Positions 32,601 to 40,107 are shown, numbered from the stretch's first letter. The stretch: DNA of 64,000 bases from Microcella sp. (GCF_019739195.1 NZ_JAHHDS010000003.1:1240001-1304000); one strand, 5' to 3'. Notes: a model not told the origin generated them from the letters alone. A program made the numbers and translations.

Positions 32601-34192
32601 CCCCGATTCCGCACGGCGTGCCGAGCGCCTTCCTCGACCCCGTGCCCGACCCGATCGGCGACCTCATGGCGCGCTACGCCCGCACGCACACGCCCTTCGC
32701 CGCGAGCGACGCGGCGACGCGCTACGGCGTCGGCATCGCGGTGGCGACGGATGCCCTGCGCAGGCTCGCCGCCGATCGGCGCATCATCGAAGGCGAGTTT
32801 CGCCCAGGCGCCTCGGGCACCGAGTGGGTCGACGCCGAGGTGCTACGGCGCCTGCGCTCACGCAGCCTCGCGGCACTGCGCAAAGAGATCGAGCCCGTCA
32901 GTCACGGAACCCTCGGTCGATTCCTGCCCACCTGGCAGCATGTGGGTTCGGCCGGCCCCGGCACCGCGTCTCGACGGCCGGCGCTACAGGGCATCGATGG
33001 CGTGCTGCAGTCGATCGAGCAACTGCAAGGGGCCGCGCTGCCCGCGAGCACGTGGGAGACCCTCGTGCTGCCGAGCCGCGTGCACGACTACTCACCCGCG
33101 TGGCTCGACGAGCTCTGCGCGAGCGGCGAGGTCGTCTGGGCCGGCGGCGGCAGCTTGCCAGGCAGCGACGGCTGGGTGAGTCTGCACCTTGCCGGAGCGG
33201 CGCCCCTGAGCCTGCCCGAACCCGACGACATCGAGCTCACCGACCGCCAGCAGCGCATGCTCGACGCCCTCGCGGGCGGCGGAGGCTACTTCTACCGGCA
33301 ACTCGCCGCCGCAGTCGGCGAGAGCGGGGGCGACGACGCCGCGGTCGTCGCCGAGCTATGGCAGCTGGTGTGGGCAGGGCACCTCACGAACGACACGCTC
33401 GCTCCGCTGCGGGCGACGCTCGGCGGGAGCTCGGCAACCCGCAGGCCCGCGCCGCGCACGCGCGGGTATCGGGGCTACGCGCGGCCAGCATCCGTCGCCG
33501 CTGCGGGCCCGCCGACCGCCGCGGGCCGCTGGTCGTTGCTGCCCGACCGCGAGGCCGACGCGACACGGCGCACCGCGTTCGCGGTCGACCGCATGCTCGA
33601 CCGGCACGGCGTCGTGACGCGGGGCGCCGTGCAGGCCGAGGGGCTGCGCGGCGGCTTCGCGCTCGCCTACTCAGTGCTCGCCCGCATGGAAGAAGCGGGC
33701 TCGGTGCGGCGCGGCTACGTCGTCGAGGGTCTCGGCGCGGCCCAGTTCGCGACGCCCGCCACCGTCGACCGGGTGCGCACCTTCTCGCGCGACGCGGATG
33801 CGGCCCCCGCCCTCGCACCTCTCGTGCTCGCCGCGACCGACCCCGCGAACCCCTACGGCGCCGCGCTGCCGTGGCCCGCGAGCCTGCCCGACGCGGCCGC
33901 GGGGTCGACAGCGCACAGGCCCGGCCGCAAAGCGGGTGCGCTCGTGGTTCTCGTCGACGGGCACCTGGCTCTCTACCTCGAGCGCGGCGGTAAGAGCGTG
34001 CTCACCTTCACCGATGAGCCTGCGGTGCTCGAACCCGCGGCCGCCGAGCTGGCCGCCGTCGTGCGCGCCCGGTTGCGATCACTGCGGGTCGAGCGCGTCA
34101 ACGGCGCGAGCGCGTTCGGCACGCCGCTCGCCGAGGCACTGCAGGCCGCGGGGTTCGTCGCCACCCCGCAGGGCCTGCGCATCAGAATCTGA
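29618..34192 (+). CDS. lhr: Lhr-type ATP-dependent DNA helicase (long form)
   Basis: 1524 residues, the length of mycobacterial Lhr. The core has APTGSGKT near residue 48 (Walker A), IIDEVHAVAGTKRG near 171 (DEVH box), GLSATVRPPEEVA (motif III) and, in the second RecA domain, VATSSLELGIDMGAVDLVIQ and QRVGRAGHQVG (motifs V and VI). A winged-helix/beta-barrel Lhr core follows, then the roughly 650-residue C-terminal domain found only in long Lhr proteins. Mycobacterial Lhr is a 3'-to-5' helicase used in DNA repair. Only 10 bp separate it from nei2, so they are probably translated together. Confidence 0.95.
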   Translation: MIEPAADDVLGRFAPATREWFSGAFPAPTPAQLGAWNAISTGGDALVIAPTGSGKTLAAFLWSIDRLAAEPPPDDARHRTRVLYISPLKALGVDVERNLRSPLIGITQTALRLGGTAPTITVGVRSGDTPSADRRALQKSPPDILITTPESLYLMLTASARETLEGVTTVIIDEVHAVAGTKRGAHLALTLERLDARLARPAQRIGLSATVRPPEEVARYLGGGRPVTIVQPPAAKTFDLSVVVPVDDMTQPPVIGGDDPTETSGAPQAPSIWPHVEESIVDRVLEHRSTIVFANSRRLAERLTARLNEIYSLRLGLDLPERGVPATVMAQAGSTGGAEPLLARAHHGSVSKEQRGEIEEALKTGRLRCVVATSSLELGIDMGAVDLVIQVEAPPSVASGLQRVGRAGHQVGEISRGVLVPKHRLDVLHATVTSERMTAGLIEELHVLSNPLDVLAQQTVAHVALEPCDVEEWFDQVRRAAPFSTLPRSAFDAVLDLLSGRYPSDRFSELRPRIVWDRVAGTLTGRPGAQRLAVTSGGTIPDRGLFGVFIAGEGVGRRVGELDEEMVYESRVGDVFALGTTSWRIHEITHDQVIVTPAYGQPGKVPFWKGDGLGRPAELGRAVGRTTRELAAASTDARRERLAAAGLDDRAVANLEALLTEQAAATGQVPSEQTLIIERFRDELGDWRVVLHSPYGLAVHAPWALAISARIRERHGYDGAAIAADDGIVVRLPDTEAQPPGAELFLFEADELHDLVTAEVGGSAVFASRFRECAARALLLPRRDPGRRSPLWQQRQRASQLLEVAREFADFPIILETVREVLSDVYDLPSLIEVAASIAQRSIRIIEVETDLPSPFARSLLFGYVAAFLYEGDSPLAERRAAALSIDPALLAELLGRAELREVLDPAVIEQTEAEMQRLAPDRRARDLEGVVDLLRILGPLSVAEVDDRTLDEVDVTTALEQLARTNRVFAATIAGDARWAVVEDAARLRDALGTPIPHGVPSAFLDPVPDPIGDLMARYARTHTPFAASDAATRYGVGIAVATDALRRLAADRRIIEGEFRPGASGTEWVDAEVLRRLRSRSLAALRKEIEPVSHGTLGRFLPTWQHVGSAGPGTASRRPALQGIDGVLQSIEQLQGAALPASTWETLVLPSRVHDYSPAWLDELCASGEVVWAGGGSLPGSDGWVSLHLAGAAPLSLPEPDDIELTDRQQRMLDALAGGGGYFYRQLAAAVGESGGDDAAVVAELWQLVWAGHLTNDTLAPLRATLGGSSATRRPAPRTRGYRGYARPASVAAAGPPTAAGRWSLLPDREADATRRTAFAVDRMLDRHGVVTRGAVQAEGLRGGFALAYSVLARMEEAGSVRRGYVVEGLGAAQFATPATVDRVRTFSRDADAAPALAPLVLAATDPANPYGAALPWPASLPDAAAGSTAHRPGRKAGALVVLVDGHLALYLERGGKSVLTFTDEPAVLEPAAAELAAVVRARLRSLRVERVNGASAFGTPLAEALQAAGFVATPQGLRIRI

Positions 34193-34202
34193 GGGGGCTG
34201 AC

Positions 34203-34994
34203 GTGCCTGAAGGCGACACCGTTCACCGCGCAGCCGCACGACTGCACTCCGCGCTCGCGGGGCAGACCGTGCTGCGCAGCGACGTGCGCGTGCCGCGCTT
34301 CGCGACCGCCGACCTCAGCGGCGAGCGCGTCGACGAGATCGTCGCCCGCGGCAAGCACCTGCTCATGCGCATCGGCGACGTCACCGTGCACTCTCACCTC
34401 AAGATGGAGGGCGCGTGGCACGTGATGAGGCTCGGCGAGCGCTGGCGCCGCCCGGCGTTCGAGGCCCGCATGGTGCTCGAGACGACAGCGGCCGAGGGTG
34501 CGCCGTGGCAGGTCGTGGGCTTCGCGCTCGGCGAGCTCGATCTCGTTGCACGCGACGCGGAGGACGAGGTCGTCGGCTACCTCGGTCCTGACCCTCTCGG
34601 CCCCGACTTCGATCGCGATGAAGCGCTGAACCGGCTCACCGCAGACCCAGCGCGGGCCATCGGGCTCGCATTGCTCGACCAGCGCAACGTGGCCGGCTTC
34701 GGCAACGACTACCGCAACGAGCTGCTCTTCTTGCGCGGAGTGCTGCCCGAGACCCCGGTCGGCGACGTCGACGTCGAGGCGGCCCTCGATCTTGGTGTGC
34801 GTCTGATTCGCGCCAACCGCGATCGCGACGAGCGCACCACGACGGGCAACACACGGCGGGGCGAGCGTCTCTGGGTTGCGCACCGCGACGGCAAGCCGTG
34901 CCGACGCTGCGGCACGCGCATCCGTCGCGGTCTTCTCGGTGATGACGTGCTGACCGAGCGCATCACGTGGTTCTGCCCGAGCTGCCAGCGCTAG
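34203..34994 (+). CDS. Nei2-type DNA glycosylase/AP lyase (Fpg/Nei family)
   Basis: 263 residues from the GTG at 34203, which gives the obligatory N-terminus (M)PEGDTVH, with Pro as the catalytic amine after Met removal and Glu next to it. The H2TH region reads LLDQRNVAGFGNDYRNELLF, and the C-terminus is the zinc finger CRRCG...CPSCQR. It excises oxidised bases and nicks the strand by beta-elimination. It sits 10 bp after lhr; the same pairing (lhr-nei2) is known in Mycobacterium, supporting a joint repair role. Confidence 0.92.
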   Translation: MPEGDTVHRAAARLHSALAGQTVLRSDVRVPRFATADLSGERVDEIVARGKHLLMRIGDVTVHSHLKMEGAWHVMRLGERWRRPAFEARMVLETTAAEGAPWQVVGFALGELDLVARDAEDEVVGYLGPDPLGPDFDRDEALNRLTADPARAIGLALLDQRNVAGFGNDYRNELLFLRGVLPETPVGDVDVEAALDLGVRLIRANRDRDERTTTGNTRRGERLWVAHRDGKPCRRCGTRIRRGLLGDDVLTERITWFCPSCQR

Positions 34995-35506
34995 CTGCCG
35001 ACTTGATCGGTCTCGACGACCCGGGCGCCGCTCGGCCGCCAGGCGACGAGCCGCAGAGTCGTGGCCGCGACGAGCGCGACGACGCCCGCGATCACGAGCG
35101 GCAGCGCAATCGCCTCGGCCACCCTCGGCACGATGTACACGCTCGGGTCGTAGATGCCCGATGCAGGTGGCACGCTGAACGCGAACTCGGCATAGAAGGT
35201 GAGCACGAAGCCGAGTAGGGTCGTGACCCCGCCGACAAGCCACAGGGCACGCAACCACGGGTTGCCGGCGACGATGATCTCGAAGTGTCGCTCATCGGGA
35301 CTGACGGCGTCGAAGGCGAGGGGGTCGCGGCGAGCGGAGGGAAGACCGTCACGCACCGTGCGAGCGCCCGCGACGGCGACACCGTCGTCGAGCACCGGAG
35401 CGGCGAGCGGCACGTCGGCGCGCGGTGCCGGTGCCGAGCCCGACCCGCCGCGCTGAAAGGCTGGGTCGAATCGTGGATCGATACTGTCTGACTGCTTCGT
35501 CGCCAT
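34991..35506 (-). CDS. Two-helix membrane protein of unknown function
   Basis: 171 residues. The first 80 are polar and Ala/Pro-rich. Two hydrophobic segments follow, ALWLVGGVTTLLGFVLTF and the VIAGVVALVAATTL region, so the protein is probably an inner-membrane protein with a cytoplasmic N-terminus. GGAGCAGCC precedes the ATG at 35506. Its stop overlaps the convergent nei2 stop by 4 bases. I recognise no family. Confidence 0.65.
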   Translation of the reverse strand: MATKQSDSIDPRFDPAFQRGGSGSAPAPRADVPLAAPVLDDGVAVAGARTVRDGLPSARRDPLAFDAVSPDERHFEIIVAGNPWLRALWLVGGVTTLLGFVLTFYAEFAFSVPPASGIYDPSVYIVPRVAEAIALPLVIAGVVALVAATTLRLVAWRPSGARVVETDQVGS

Positions 35507-35581
35507 GGCTGCTCCTTCGCCGTGCCGCCAGTGTAGGCCGGTCGAGGCGCGGTGTCAGGGGTCGCCGGGTAGCCTCACAGC

Positions 35582-36097
35582 ATGCACCGGTGGCCGCGTC
35601 GACTCAGTGCGGCCGCGCTCATCATCGGCCTCGTTGCCGGGGTCGACGGGTGCCTGCAGGGCGAAAACGAGAGCACGACTCCCCCGGCACTCGCGCAGAC
35701 CGACGGCACGGGCACCGTCGTCTCGGTGACCGACGGCGACACGCTGAGGCTCGAAGTCGACGGCCGCGAGCTGCGCGTGCGGCTGATCGGCATCGACACA
35801 CCCGAGGTCTACCCCGAGGTCGAGTGCTTCGGGCCCGAGGCCGAAGCCGCTCTCGCCGCGTTCGCCCCACCGGGCAGCACGCTCGGCTACACCTACGACC
35901 GCGACCCGCGCGACCAGTACGACCGCGAGCTGCTCTACCTCTTCGCGACCGACGGCACCTCGATCAACCTCGAGCTCGTCGCGCAAGGCTTCGCGCGCGC
36001 CGTGCTGTTCGAGCCGAACGACCGCTACTGGAACGAGCTGCAAGCCGCTGAGCGCGCGGCACAGGATGCCCGCCTGGGCCTCTGGGGCAGCTGCTAG
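35582..36097 (+). CDS. Thermonuclease (SNase-like) family protein, probable lipoprotein
   Basis: 171 residues. The N-terminus is a signal sequence (LSAAALIIGLVAGVDGC) whose Cys23 could be lipidated, though VDGC is a weak lipobox. The nuclease domain starts with GTGTVVSVTDGDTLRLEVDG and carries VRLIGIDTPE (first catalytic Arg plus Asp), EAEAALAAF and YDRDPRDQYDRELLYLF with the second catalytic Arg. It is an exported Ca-dependent nuclease of the Staphylococcus nuclease fold. TAGCCT lies 6 bases before the ATG, so the mRNA may be leaderless. Its stop overlaps the convergent YedK gene by 4 bases. Confidence 0.88.
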   Translation: MHRWPRRLSAAALIIGLVAGVDGCLQGENESTTPPALAQTDGTGTVVSVTDGDTLRLEVDGRELRVRLIGIDTPEVYPEVECFGPEAEAALAAFAPPGSTLGYTYDRDPRDQYDRELLYLFATDGTSINLELVAQGFARAVLFEPNDRYWNELQAAERAAQDARLGLWGSC

Positions 36098-36801
36098 ACA
36101 GGCTCGATCAGCTGCGGTCCGTCGCCCCGCAGGGGCGCGACCGGGTGAAACTCGAGCCGCTCGAGCACCGTCTCACTCTCGGCCACAATCATGTCGACAA
36201 GCGACTGATCACCCTCGACCGTCGGGTCGAGCCATTCATCCCACACCTCGCGCGGCAGCATGACCGGAGCCCGGTCGTGGATGCTGGCCGCGGGTCCGTG
36301 CGCCGCCCGCGTCAGCATCGTCGCCGTGAGTACCCACGGCCCCGGCTCGGCACCCTCGGCAACAGGAGCACGCCACCACGAGTAGAGCCCGGCGAACGCG
36401 AGCTCACCGGCTTCGGGGTCGGTGATGTAGTGCGGAGTCTTGGTCGTACCGACTGTGTGCCACTCGTAGTAGCCGTCGGCGGGCAGGATCGCGCGCGAAC
36501 GGACGACGGCGTTCTTAAACGTGCTCTTCTCGGTGACCGTCTCACTGCGCGCGTTGAACGTGGGGTACTTCGAGGTGAGCTCGGTCGCCCACCGCGGCAC
36601 GAGCGACCAGCGCGCCGAGGTGACCAAGCGGGAGGGCATCCCGTCGGGATCGTCTTTCGGCACTCGGTCGACGACGACCGGCACCTGCTGCGTCGGCGCG
36701 ATGTTCCAGCTCGGCGGCATGGCCACATCGTCGACCTCGTCGGCCTCGAAGTAGGCACCGAGCTCGTCACCGCTCTTGGTGTTGGCGTAGCGACCGCACA
36801 T
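36094..36801 (-). CDS. SOS response-associated peptidase family protein (YedK/HMCES)
   Basis: 235 residues. Cys2 in MCGRYA, Asn83 (FNARSETV), Glu113 (ADGYYEWH) and His175 (SIHDRAPVML) are the four active-site residues of the SRAP fold. The protein makes a covalent thiazolidine bond to abasic sites in single-stranded DNA and so shields them. Its ATG shares one base with the stop of the upstream glutaredoxin gene, so translation is coupled. No LexA-box-like sequence was evident upstream. Confidence 0.93.
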   Translation of the reverse strand: MCGRYANTKSGDELGAYFEADEVDDVAMPPSWNIAPTQQVPVVVDRVPKDDPDGMPSRLVTSARWSLVPRWATELTSKYPTFNARSETVTEKSTFKNAVVRSRAILPADGYYEWHTVGTTKTPHYITDPEAGELAFAGLYSWWRAPVAEGAEPGPWVLTATMLTRAAHGPAASIHDRAPVMLPREVWDEWLDPTVEGDQSLVDMIVAESETVLERLEFHPVAPLRGDGPQLIEPV

Positions 36802-37055
36802 CAGCGGCTCCTCTCGGCGAGCGCCGCTCGCAGTCGGTCGACATCGACCCGATAGATGGTGTGCACGTCGTCATCGATGAGCACGACCGGAATCTCGTCC
36901 CAGTATCGGGCGTGCAGCTGCGGGTCGTCGAGAATCGACTTCTCGACGAGCTCGGCGTCCGCGAACTCGGCGATCACGGCATGCACGATCTCGCGAGCGT
37001 CGTCGCACAAATGGCAGCCCGGCTTGCTCAGCAGGGTCACGGTCGTCGGGGGCAC
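36801..37055 (-). CDS. Glutaredoxin family protein
   Basis: 84 residues. TVTLLSKPGCHLCDDAREIV carries the CxxC active site (CHLC), and EIPVVLIDDD is the cis-Pro strand of the thioredoxin fold. This short type is common in actinobacteria and resembles the DUF836/glutaredoxin-like group. It is a cytoplasmic thiol-disulfide carrier; the partner is unknown. It overlaps the start of the YedK gene by one base (TGATG), and both run on the minus strand. Confidence 0.87.
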   Translation of the reverse strand: MPPTTVTLLSKPGCHLCDDAREIVHAVIAEFADAELVEKSILDDPQLHARYWDEIPVVLIDDDVHTIYRVDVDRLRAALAERSR

Positions 37056-37090
37056 ACGACCACCCTAGACACCTGCCTATGCTTGTCAGG

Positions 37091-37807
37091 ATGTCTACCC
37101 CCGACGATGGCGCCGGCTCCGCTGCGCTCGCGCGCGCCGACCGGCCCGTCATCGCGTTCTTCGACGTCGACAACACGCTCATGCGCGGCGCAAGCGTGTA
37201 CCACCTGGGGCGCGTCGCGTGGCAGCGCGGGCATCTCGGCTGGCGCGACCTGGCCCGATTCGCCTGGCAGCAGGCCCGCTTCACGTCGGTCGGCGAGAAC
37301 TACCGACACCAGCTGGCCGTGCGCGATCGGGCACTCGAACTCGTCGCCGGGCACTCGGTGCTCGAGCTCGAAGCCATCGCGGTCGAGACCTACGACAAAC
37401 ACCTGCACTCGCTGCTGCACCCCTCTGTCGTCGCGCGTGCCCATGAGCACCTCGCGCAGGGGCACGAGGTGTGGCTCATCACCGCCACCCCCGAAGCGTG
37501 CGCACGGGTGATCGCCGAACGCCTCGGGCTCACCGGAGCCATCGGCACCCAGATCGAGAGCGTCGACGGCGTGTTCACGGGGGCCCTGCTCGGCCCCGTC
37601 ATGCACGCCGGGCACAAAGCCGACGCGGCCGGGCGCATCGCAGGCGAAAAGGGCGTGAGGCTTTCAGACTGCTGGGCGTACAGCGACTCGCGCAACGATA
37701 TTCCCCTGCTCGAGCTCGTCGGGCATCAGCAGGTCGTGAACCCCGATGCCGCGCTGGCCCGCTACGCAGCGGCGCGCGGCTGGCCGGTCATGCGCGACCG
37801 CCCCTGA
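37091..37807 (+). CDS. HAD-IB family phosphatase
   Basis: 238 residues from the ATG at 37091; an ATG four codons earlier (37079) is the alternative. TATGCT at 37078-37083 would put a leaderless start on 37091. Motif I is FFDVDNTLMRG with the nucleophile Asp25 and acid Asp27; motif II is LITATPEA, the lysine is in GHKADAAGRIAGEKG, and motif IV is AYSDSRNDIPLL. This is the HAD-IB/SerB-like subfamily, with an all-helical cap containing GENYRHQLAVRD. Members include phosphoserine phosphatases and acid-phosphatase-like proteins; the substrate is not predictable. Confidence 0.88.
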   Translation: MSTPDDGAGSAALARADRPVIAFFDVDNTLMRGASVYHLGRVAWQRGHLGWRDLARFAWQQARFTSVGENYRHQLAVRDRALELVAGHSVLELEAIAVETYDKHLHSLLHPSVVARAHEHLAQGHEVWLITATPEACARVIAERLGLTGAIGTQIESVDGVFTGALLGPVMHAGHKADAAGRIAGEKGVRLSDCWAYSDSRNDIPLLELVGHQQVVNPDAALARYAAARGWPVMRDRP

Positions 37808-37824
37808 GCATCCCCAGCATGACA

Positions 37825-37854
37825 AAAGCGCCCGACCGAGAGGTCGAGCGCTTT
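37825..37854. terminator. Bidirectional intrinsic terminator
   Basis: Thirteen-base arms (37825-37837 and 37842-37854) pair at twelve positions around a GAGA loop. AAA opens and TTT closes the stem. It lies between the HAD phosphatase stop (37807) and the bS22 stop (37868) and fits termination in both directions. Confidence 0.8.
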
Positions 37855-37867
37855 CGGGGCGGATGCC

Positions 37868-37966
37868 CTACTTCTTGTTGCGACGCTGGTGACGCGTCTT
37901 GCGCAGCAGCTTGCGGTGCTTCTTCTTCGCCATACGCTTGCGACGCTTCTTGATGACTGAACCCAT
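37868..37966 (-). CDS. Small ribosomal subunit protein bS22 (AURKAIP1/COX24 domain)
   Basis: A 32-residue, extremely basic protein, shorter than most gene finders report. It begins MGSVIKKRRKRMAKKKHRKL and ends in HQRRNKK, almost the same as the bS22 protein seen in mycobacterial 30S ribosomes. Seventeen or more residues are Lys or Arg. It binds 16S rRNA in the small subunit of actinobacteria. It has its own terminator downstream and a 9-bp hairpin in its leader. Identity is certain from the sequence; the exact start is the only ATG. Confidence 0.97.
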   Translation of the reverse strand: MGSVIKKRRKRMAKKKHRKLLRKTRHQRRNKK

Positions 37967-37987
37967 AGAAAATCCTCTGATCGTCGA

Positions 37988-38013
37988 CTGAACGGGAGCA
38001 ACGGCCCGTTCAG
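37988..38013 (-). promoter_or_regulatory. Hairpin between bldC-like gene and bS22 gene
   Basis: CTGAACGGG (37988-37996) pairs perfectly with CCCGTTCAG (38005-38013). It lies 22 bases before the bS22 start and 24 bases after the BldC-like stop, so it could end the upstream transcript or fold in the bS22 leader. Confidence 0.4.
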
Positions 38014-38037
38014 GACCGTGTCTAGTACCGAGCGAGT

Positions 38038-38238
38038 CTAGCCGACGTCGGCGATGGGCGTCTCGATGGCCGCGGCGACCGCCGACTCAGGGATGCGAAA
38101 GCTGCGCCCGAAGCGGATGGCGGGCAGATCGCCCGCGTGGACCATGCGGTAGACCGTCATGGTCGACACGCGCATCATGTCGGCCACTTCGGCGACGGTG
38201 AGAAACCGCACATCAGACAGGTCGCGAGTCATAGTCAC
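38038..38238 (-). CDS. BldC-family helix-turn-helix DNA-binding protein
   Basis: 66 residues made up of a single MerR/excisionase-type winged helix: FLTVAEVADMMRVSTMTVYRMVHAGDL, then PAIRFGRSFRIPESAV. This is the BldC family, small head-to-tail DNA binders that control development in Streptomyces and are conserved across actinobacteria. The start could also be the third codon (MTRDLSD). It is followed by the bS22 gene on the same strand, and this pair is often seen together in actinobacteria. Confidence 0.87.
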   Translation of the reverse strand: MTMTRDLSDVRFLTVAEVADMMRVSTMTVYRMVHAGDLPAIRFGRSFRIPESAVAAAIETPIADVG

Positions 38239-38367
38239 GGGGTCCTTCGGGCATCGGGGGCGGCACGCCGGTGTGGCGCGAGTGCCTGCCGTTCAGGGTA
38301 GGGGCTGGTGTGACTCGTGTAAAGACGCGCTTTGTCACCCATCAGGGCCACGACGTCGTCGGACCCG

Positions 38368-38399
38368 CGATTCACCGATTCACCGATTCACCGATTCAC
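38368..38399. repeat. Four perfect tandem copies of an 8-bp unit
   Basis: CGATTCAC is repeated four times without change (38368-38399), plus one extra C. It lies in the 283-bp non-coding stretch 38239-38521, between the BldC-like gene and the first gene of the accessory island. Nothing else was recognised in this stretch. It could be a slippage-prone array or a scar of insertion. Confidence 0.8.
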
Positions 38400-38521
38400 C
38401 ATGTTGCTAGGTCAGAAGGGCAGTGCATCACCTACGGACTCAACGCCTGGTTGTTCTCCACGCTCGTCGAGGAACAGATCGGCAGACATCTCAAAGGAGT
38501 CGTGGGATTTCAGGACTGCGT

Positions 38522-39910
38522 TTACACGGCTGCGTTTGGACCGAAGACTTCGAGCTGACGAAGCCATAGCCTGTTCGGGTATCGAGGCGATCCGCCACCT
38601 GCGGCCTGCACGATGTGTATCCCGATGGCGAGCATGCCGGGGAACTCCACAAATGTGTAGGGCCTCTCTTGCCCTGCCGCTTCATGAAGAACTACTTCAC
38701 GGCCTCCGTCAATCGACTCCACTTCGATTCGGAACACCTGGCTAGATTCATAGAAGTCGCCTCGCTCGCCCCAGTGGATCGCGATCTGACCAACGGCGCG
38801 AGGACCCGGAAAACGTATCGAAGCGGTCTGTGCACGTCCAGAGTCATCAGATGCCCATGCAGTCCGCAAATTGCCGTCTGTGAGCACAGGCGCCTCGTTC
38901 GTAAAGGGCTGCGCAACGACAACTGGGCCCATGAGGTGGGGTTGGAGGGCGTTGTCTGAACCTCGGTGCCACAATATCGGCGTAGCAATCTCGTCGACAG
39001 GGTGCGCAATCGGCACCGGTCCGCTCGGGTCGGTCAAGAAGTCGTTGCGCATGAGCAGCGACACGTGGGCGTAATACGACGGCAACTCGGTGCTGAAGAA
39101 GAAGTCGTCGTCTGTGCGCACTTCACCCGTGGCCGCGAAGGCCGCAGAGCGAGGACCACGGTTGACCGTGAGCTGGTCGAGACGCCCGGTGGCGAACGCG
39201 GTGTGAATGTCCCACGCGGAGCACGGCCGACCATCGATCTCGTAATCGCAGTCGAAGTCGGCATCCATGAGCACCCACGTGCCGGCCTCCTCGCACCACA
39301 CTTCGGCCACGACGTGCTCGTCGACGGGCGGGTCAGCGATGGCTTCATCGCCGATGCGGTACGAGTCCGCGATGCCGCGGTGAAGGTTCACCATGCGCGC
39401 CTGCATGCCGAGCGCCAGCGCGCACTGCACGAGCGAGACCGAGTAGTGAATGCAAATGAAGTGGTCGACGCCGGTGGATGCCCGATGCAAGATGAGCGAT
39501 GCGTTCCACTCGGGCATCCGCTCGGGGATGCCATGTTGCCATAGCGACTTCAGCCAAATGCGCAGCCGTCGTGCCTTCTCGACATCGCTACCCTCGCCCG
39601 CGACTGTTTCGAGGTCGTATCGCTCACGTAGCGACCGCAGCACGGGGTGCTCGGGGTTCTCGTAGGTGAACGGAATCGTTCCGAACCACTGTGTCTCGTG
39701 CGGCTCAGGCCGCGCATACACCGAGGAAACCTCTGCGACGTTCTGTGTGCCGAGAAAGCTCGACACCGAGGTGCGCGCACCGAACTCTCGCGCGAGGTTT
39801 ACGCGCGTGACTGGGGGCAACAACGGCAGTTCGGATGGTCGATCCATTCGCGTCAAGATCTCCCGCCGCCATTCGGCCAGCCGCTCGTACAAGTCTCGAT
39901 AGACGGTCAA
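38522..39910 (-). CDS. Transglutaminase-core protein with C-terminal discoidin-like domain
   Basis: 462 residues with no signal peptide. Residues about 120-240 form a transglutaminase-like cysteine-protease core: Cys in GVDHFICIHYSVSLVQCALALG, His in DEHVVAEVWCE and Asp in WVLMDADFDCDYE give a complete Cys-His-Asp triad. The C-terminal 120 residues (LRTAWASDDS, IRFPGPRAVGQIAIHWGERG, RIEVESIDGG) resemble an F5/8-type carbohydrate-binding jelly roll. It may hydrolyse or transfer an amide or peptide bond on a glycan-linked substrate. It is divergent from the AraC gene (230-bp gap) at the left end of the catabolic island. Exact family not recognised. Confidence 0.65.
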   Translation of the reverse strand: MTVYRDLYERLAEWRREILTRMDRPSELPLLPPVTRVNLAREFGARTSVSSFLGTQNVAEVSSVYARPEPHETQWFGTIPFTYENPEHPVLRSLRERYDLETVAGEGSDVEKARRLRIWLKSLWQHGIPERMPEWNASLILHRASTGVDHFICIHYSVSLVQCALALGMQARMVNLHRGIADSYRIGDEAIADPPVDEHVVAEVWCEEAGTWVLMDADFDCDYEIDGRPCSAWDIHTAFATGRLDQLTVNRGPRSAAFAATGEVRTDDDFFFSTELPSYYAHVSLLMRNDFLTDPSGPVPIAHPVDEIATPILWHRGSDNALQPHLMGPVVVAQPFTNEAPVLTDGNLRTAWASDDSGRAQTASIRFPGPRAVGQIAIHWGERGDFYESSQVFRIEVESIDGGREVVLHEAAGQERPYTFVEFPGMLAIGIHIVQAAGGGSPRYPNRLWLRQLEVFGPNAAV

Positions 39911-40098
39911 GGAAGCTGCATCCCCTCGCTCGGGTCATGGTCGCGCACCGCTCATCGGTGATCGCAATATTCGACCAGACTCGCGGCTTTCACGCTCCGC
40001 CACCATGCTGAATCCTGCGCTGCTGGAGTCGCGTCTTGCACACTTCTCCTTCAAGCGTTCCTTAGCCCATGCTGAGCCGAATCGGCGAGGATTCCTGT

Positions 40099-40107
40099 TG
40101 GTATGAT
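40099..40107 (+). promoter_or_regulatory. Extended minus-10 promoter of the AraC-type gene
   Basis: TGGTATGAT, an extended minus-10 element with no clear minus-35. It lies about 35 bases upstream of the GTG at 40141, which supports that start over the ATG at 40069 (which would lie upstream of the promoter). Confidence 0.5.

Noticed and set aside
31933-33993. 686-codon plus-strand frame inside lhr
   Set aside because: Shifted frame within a fully conserved helicase gene, composed mainly of Arg, Ala and Pro.
38368-38400. CRISPR-like repeat array
   Set aside because: The unit is 8 bp with no spacers and no cas genes nearby; it is a simple tandem repeat.
38271-38558. 95-codon frame across the tandem repeat
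   Set aside because: It reads through the 8-bp repeats, overlaps the end of the transglutaminase gene and shows no ribosome site or recognisable domain.
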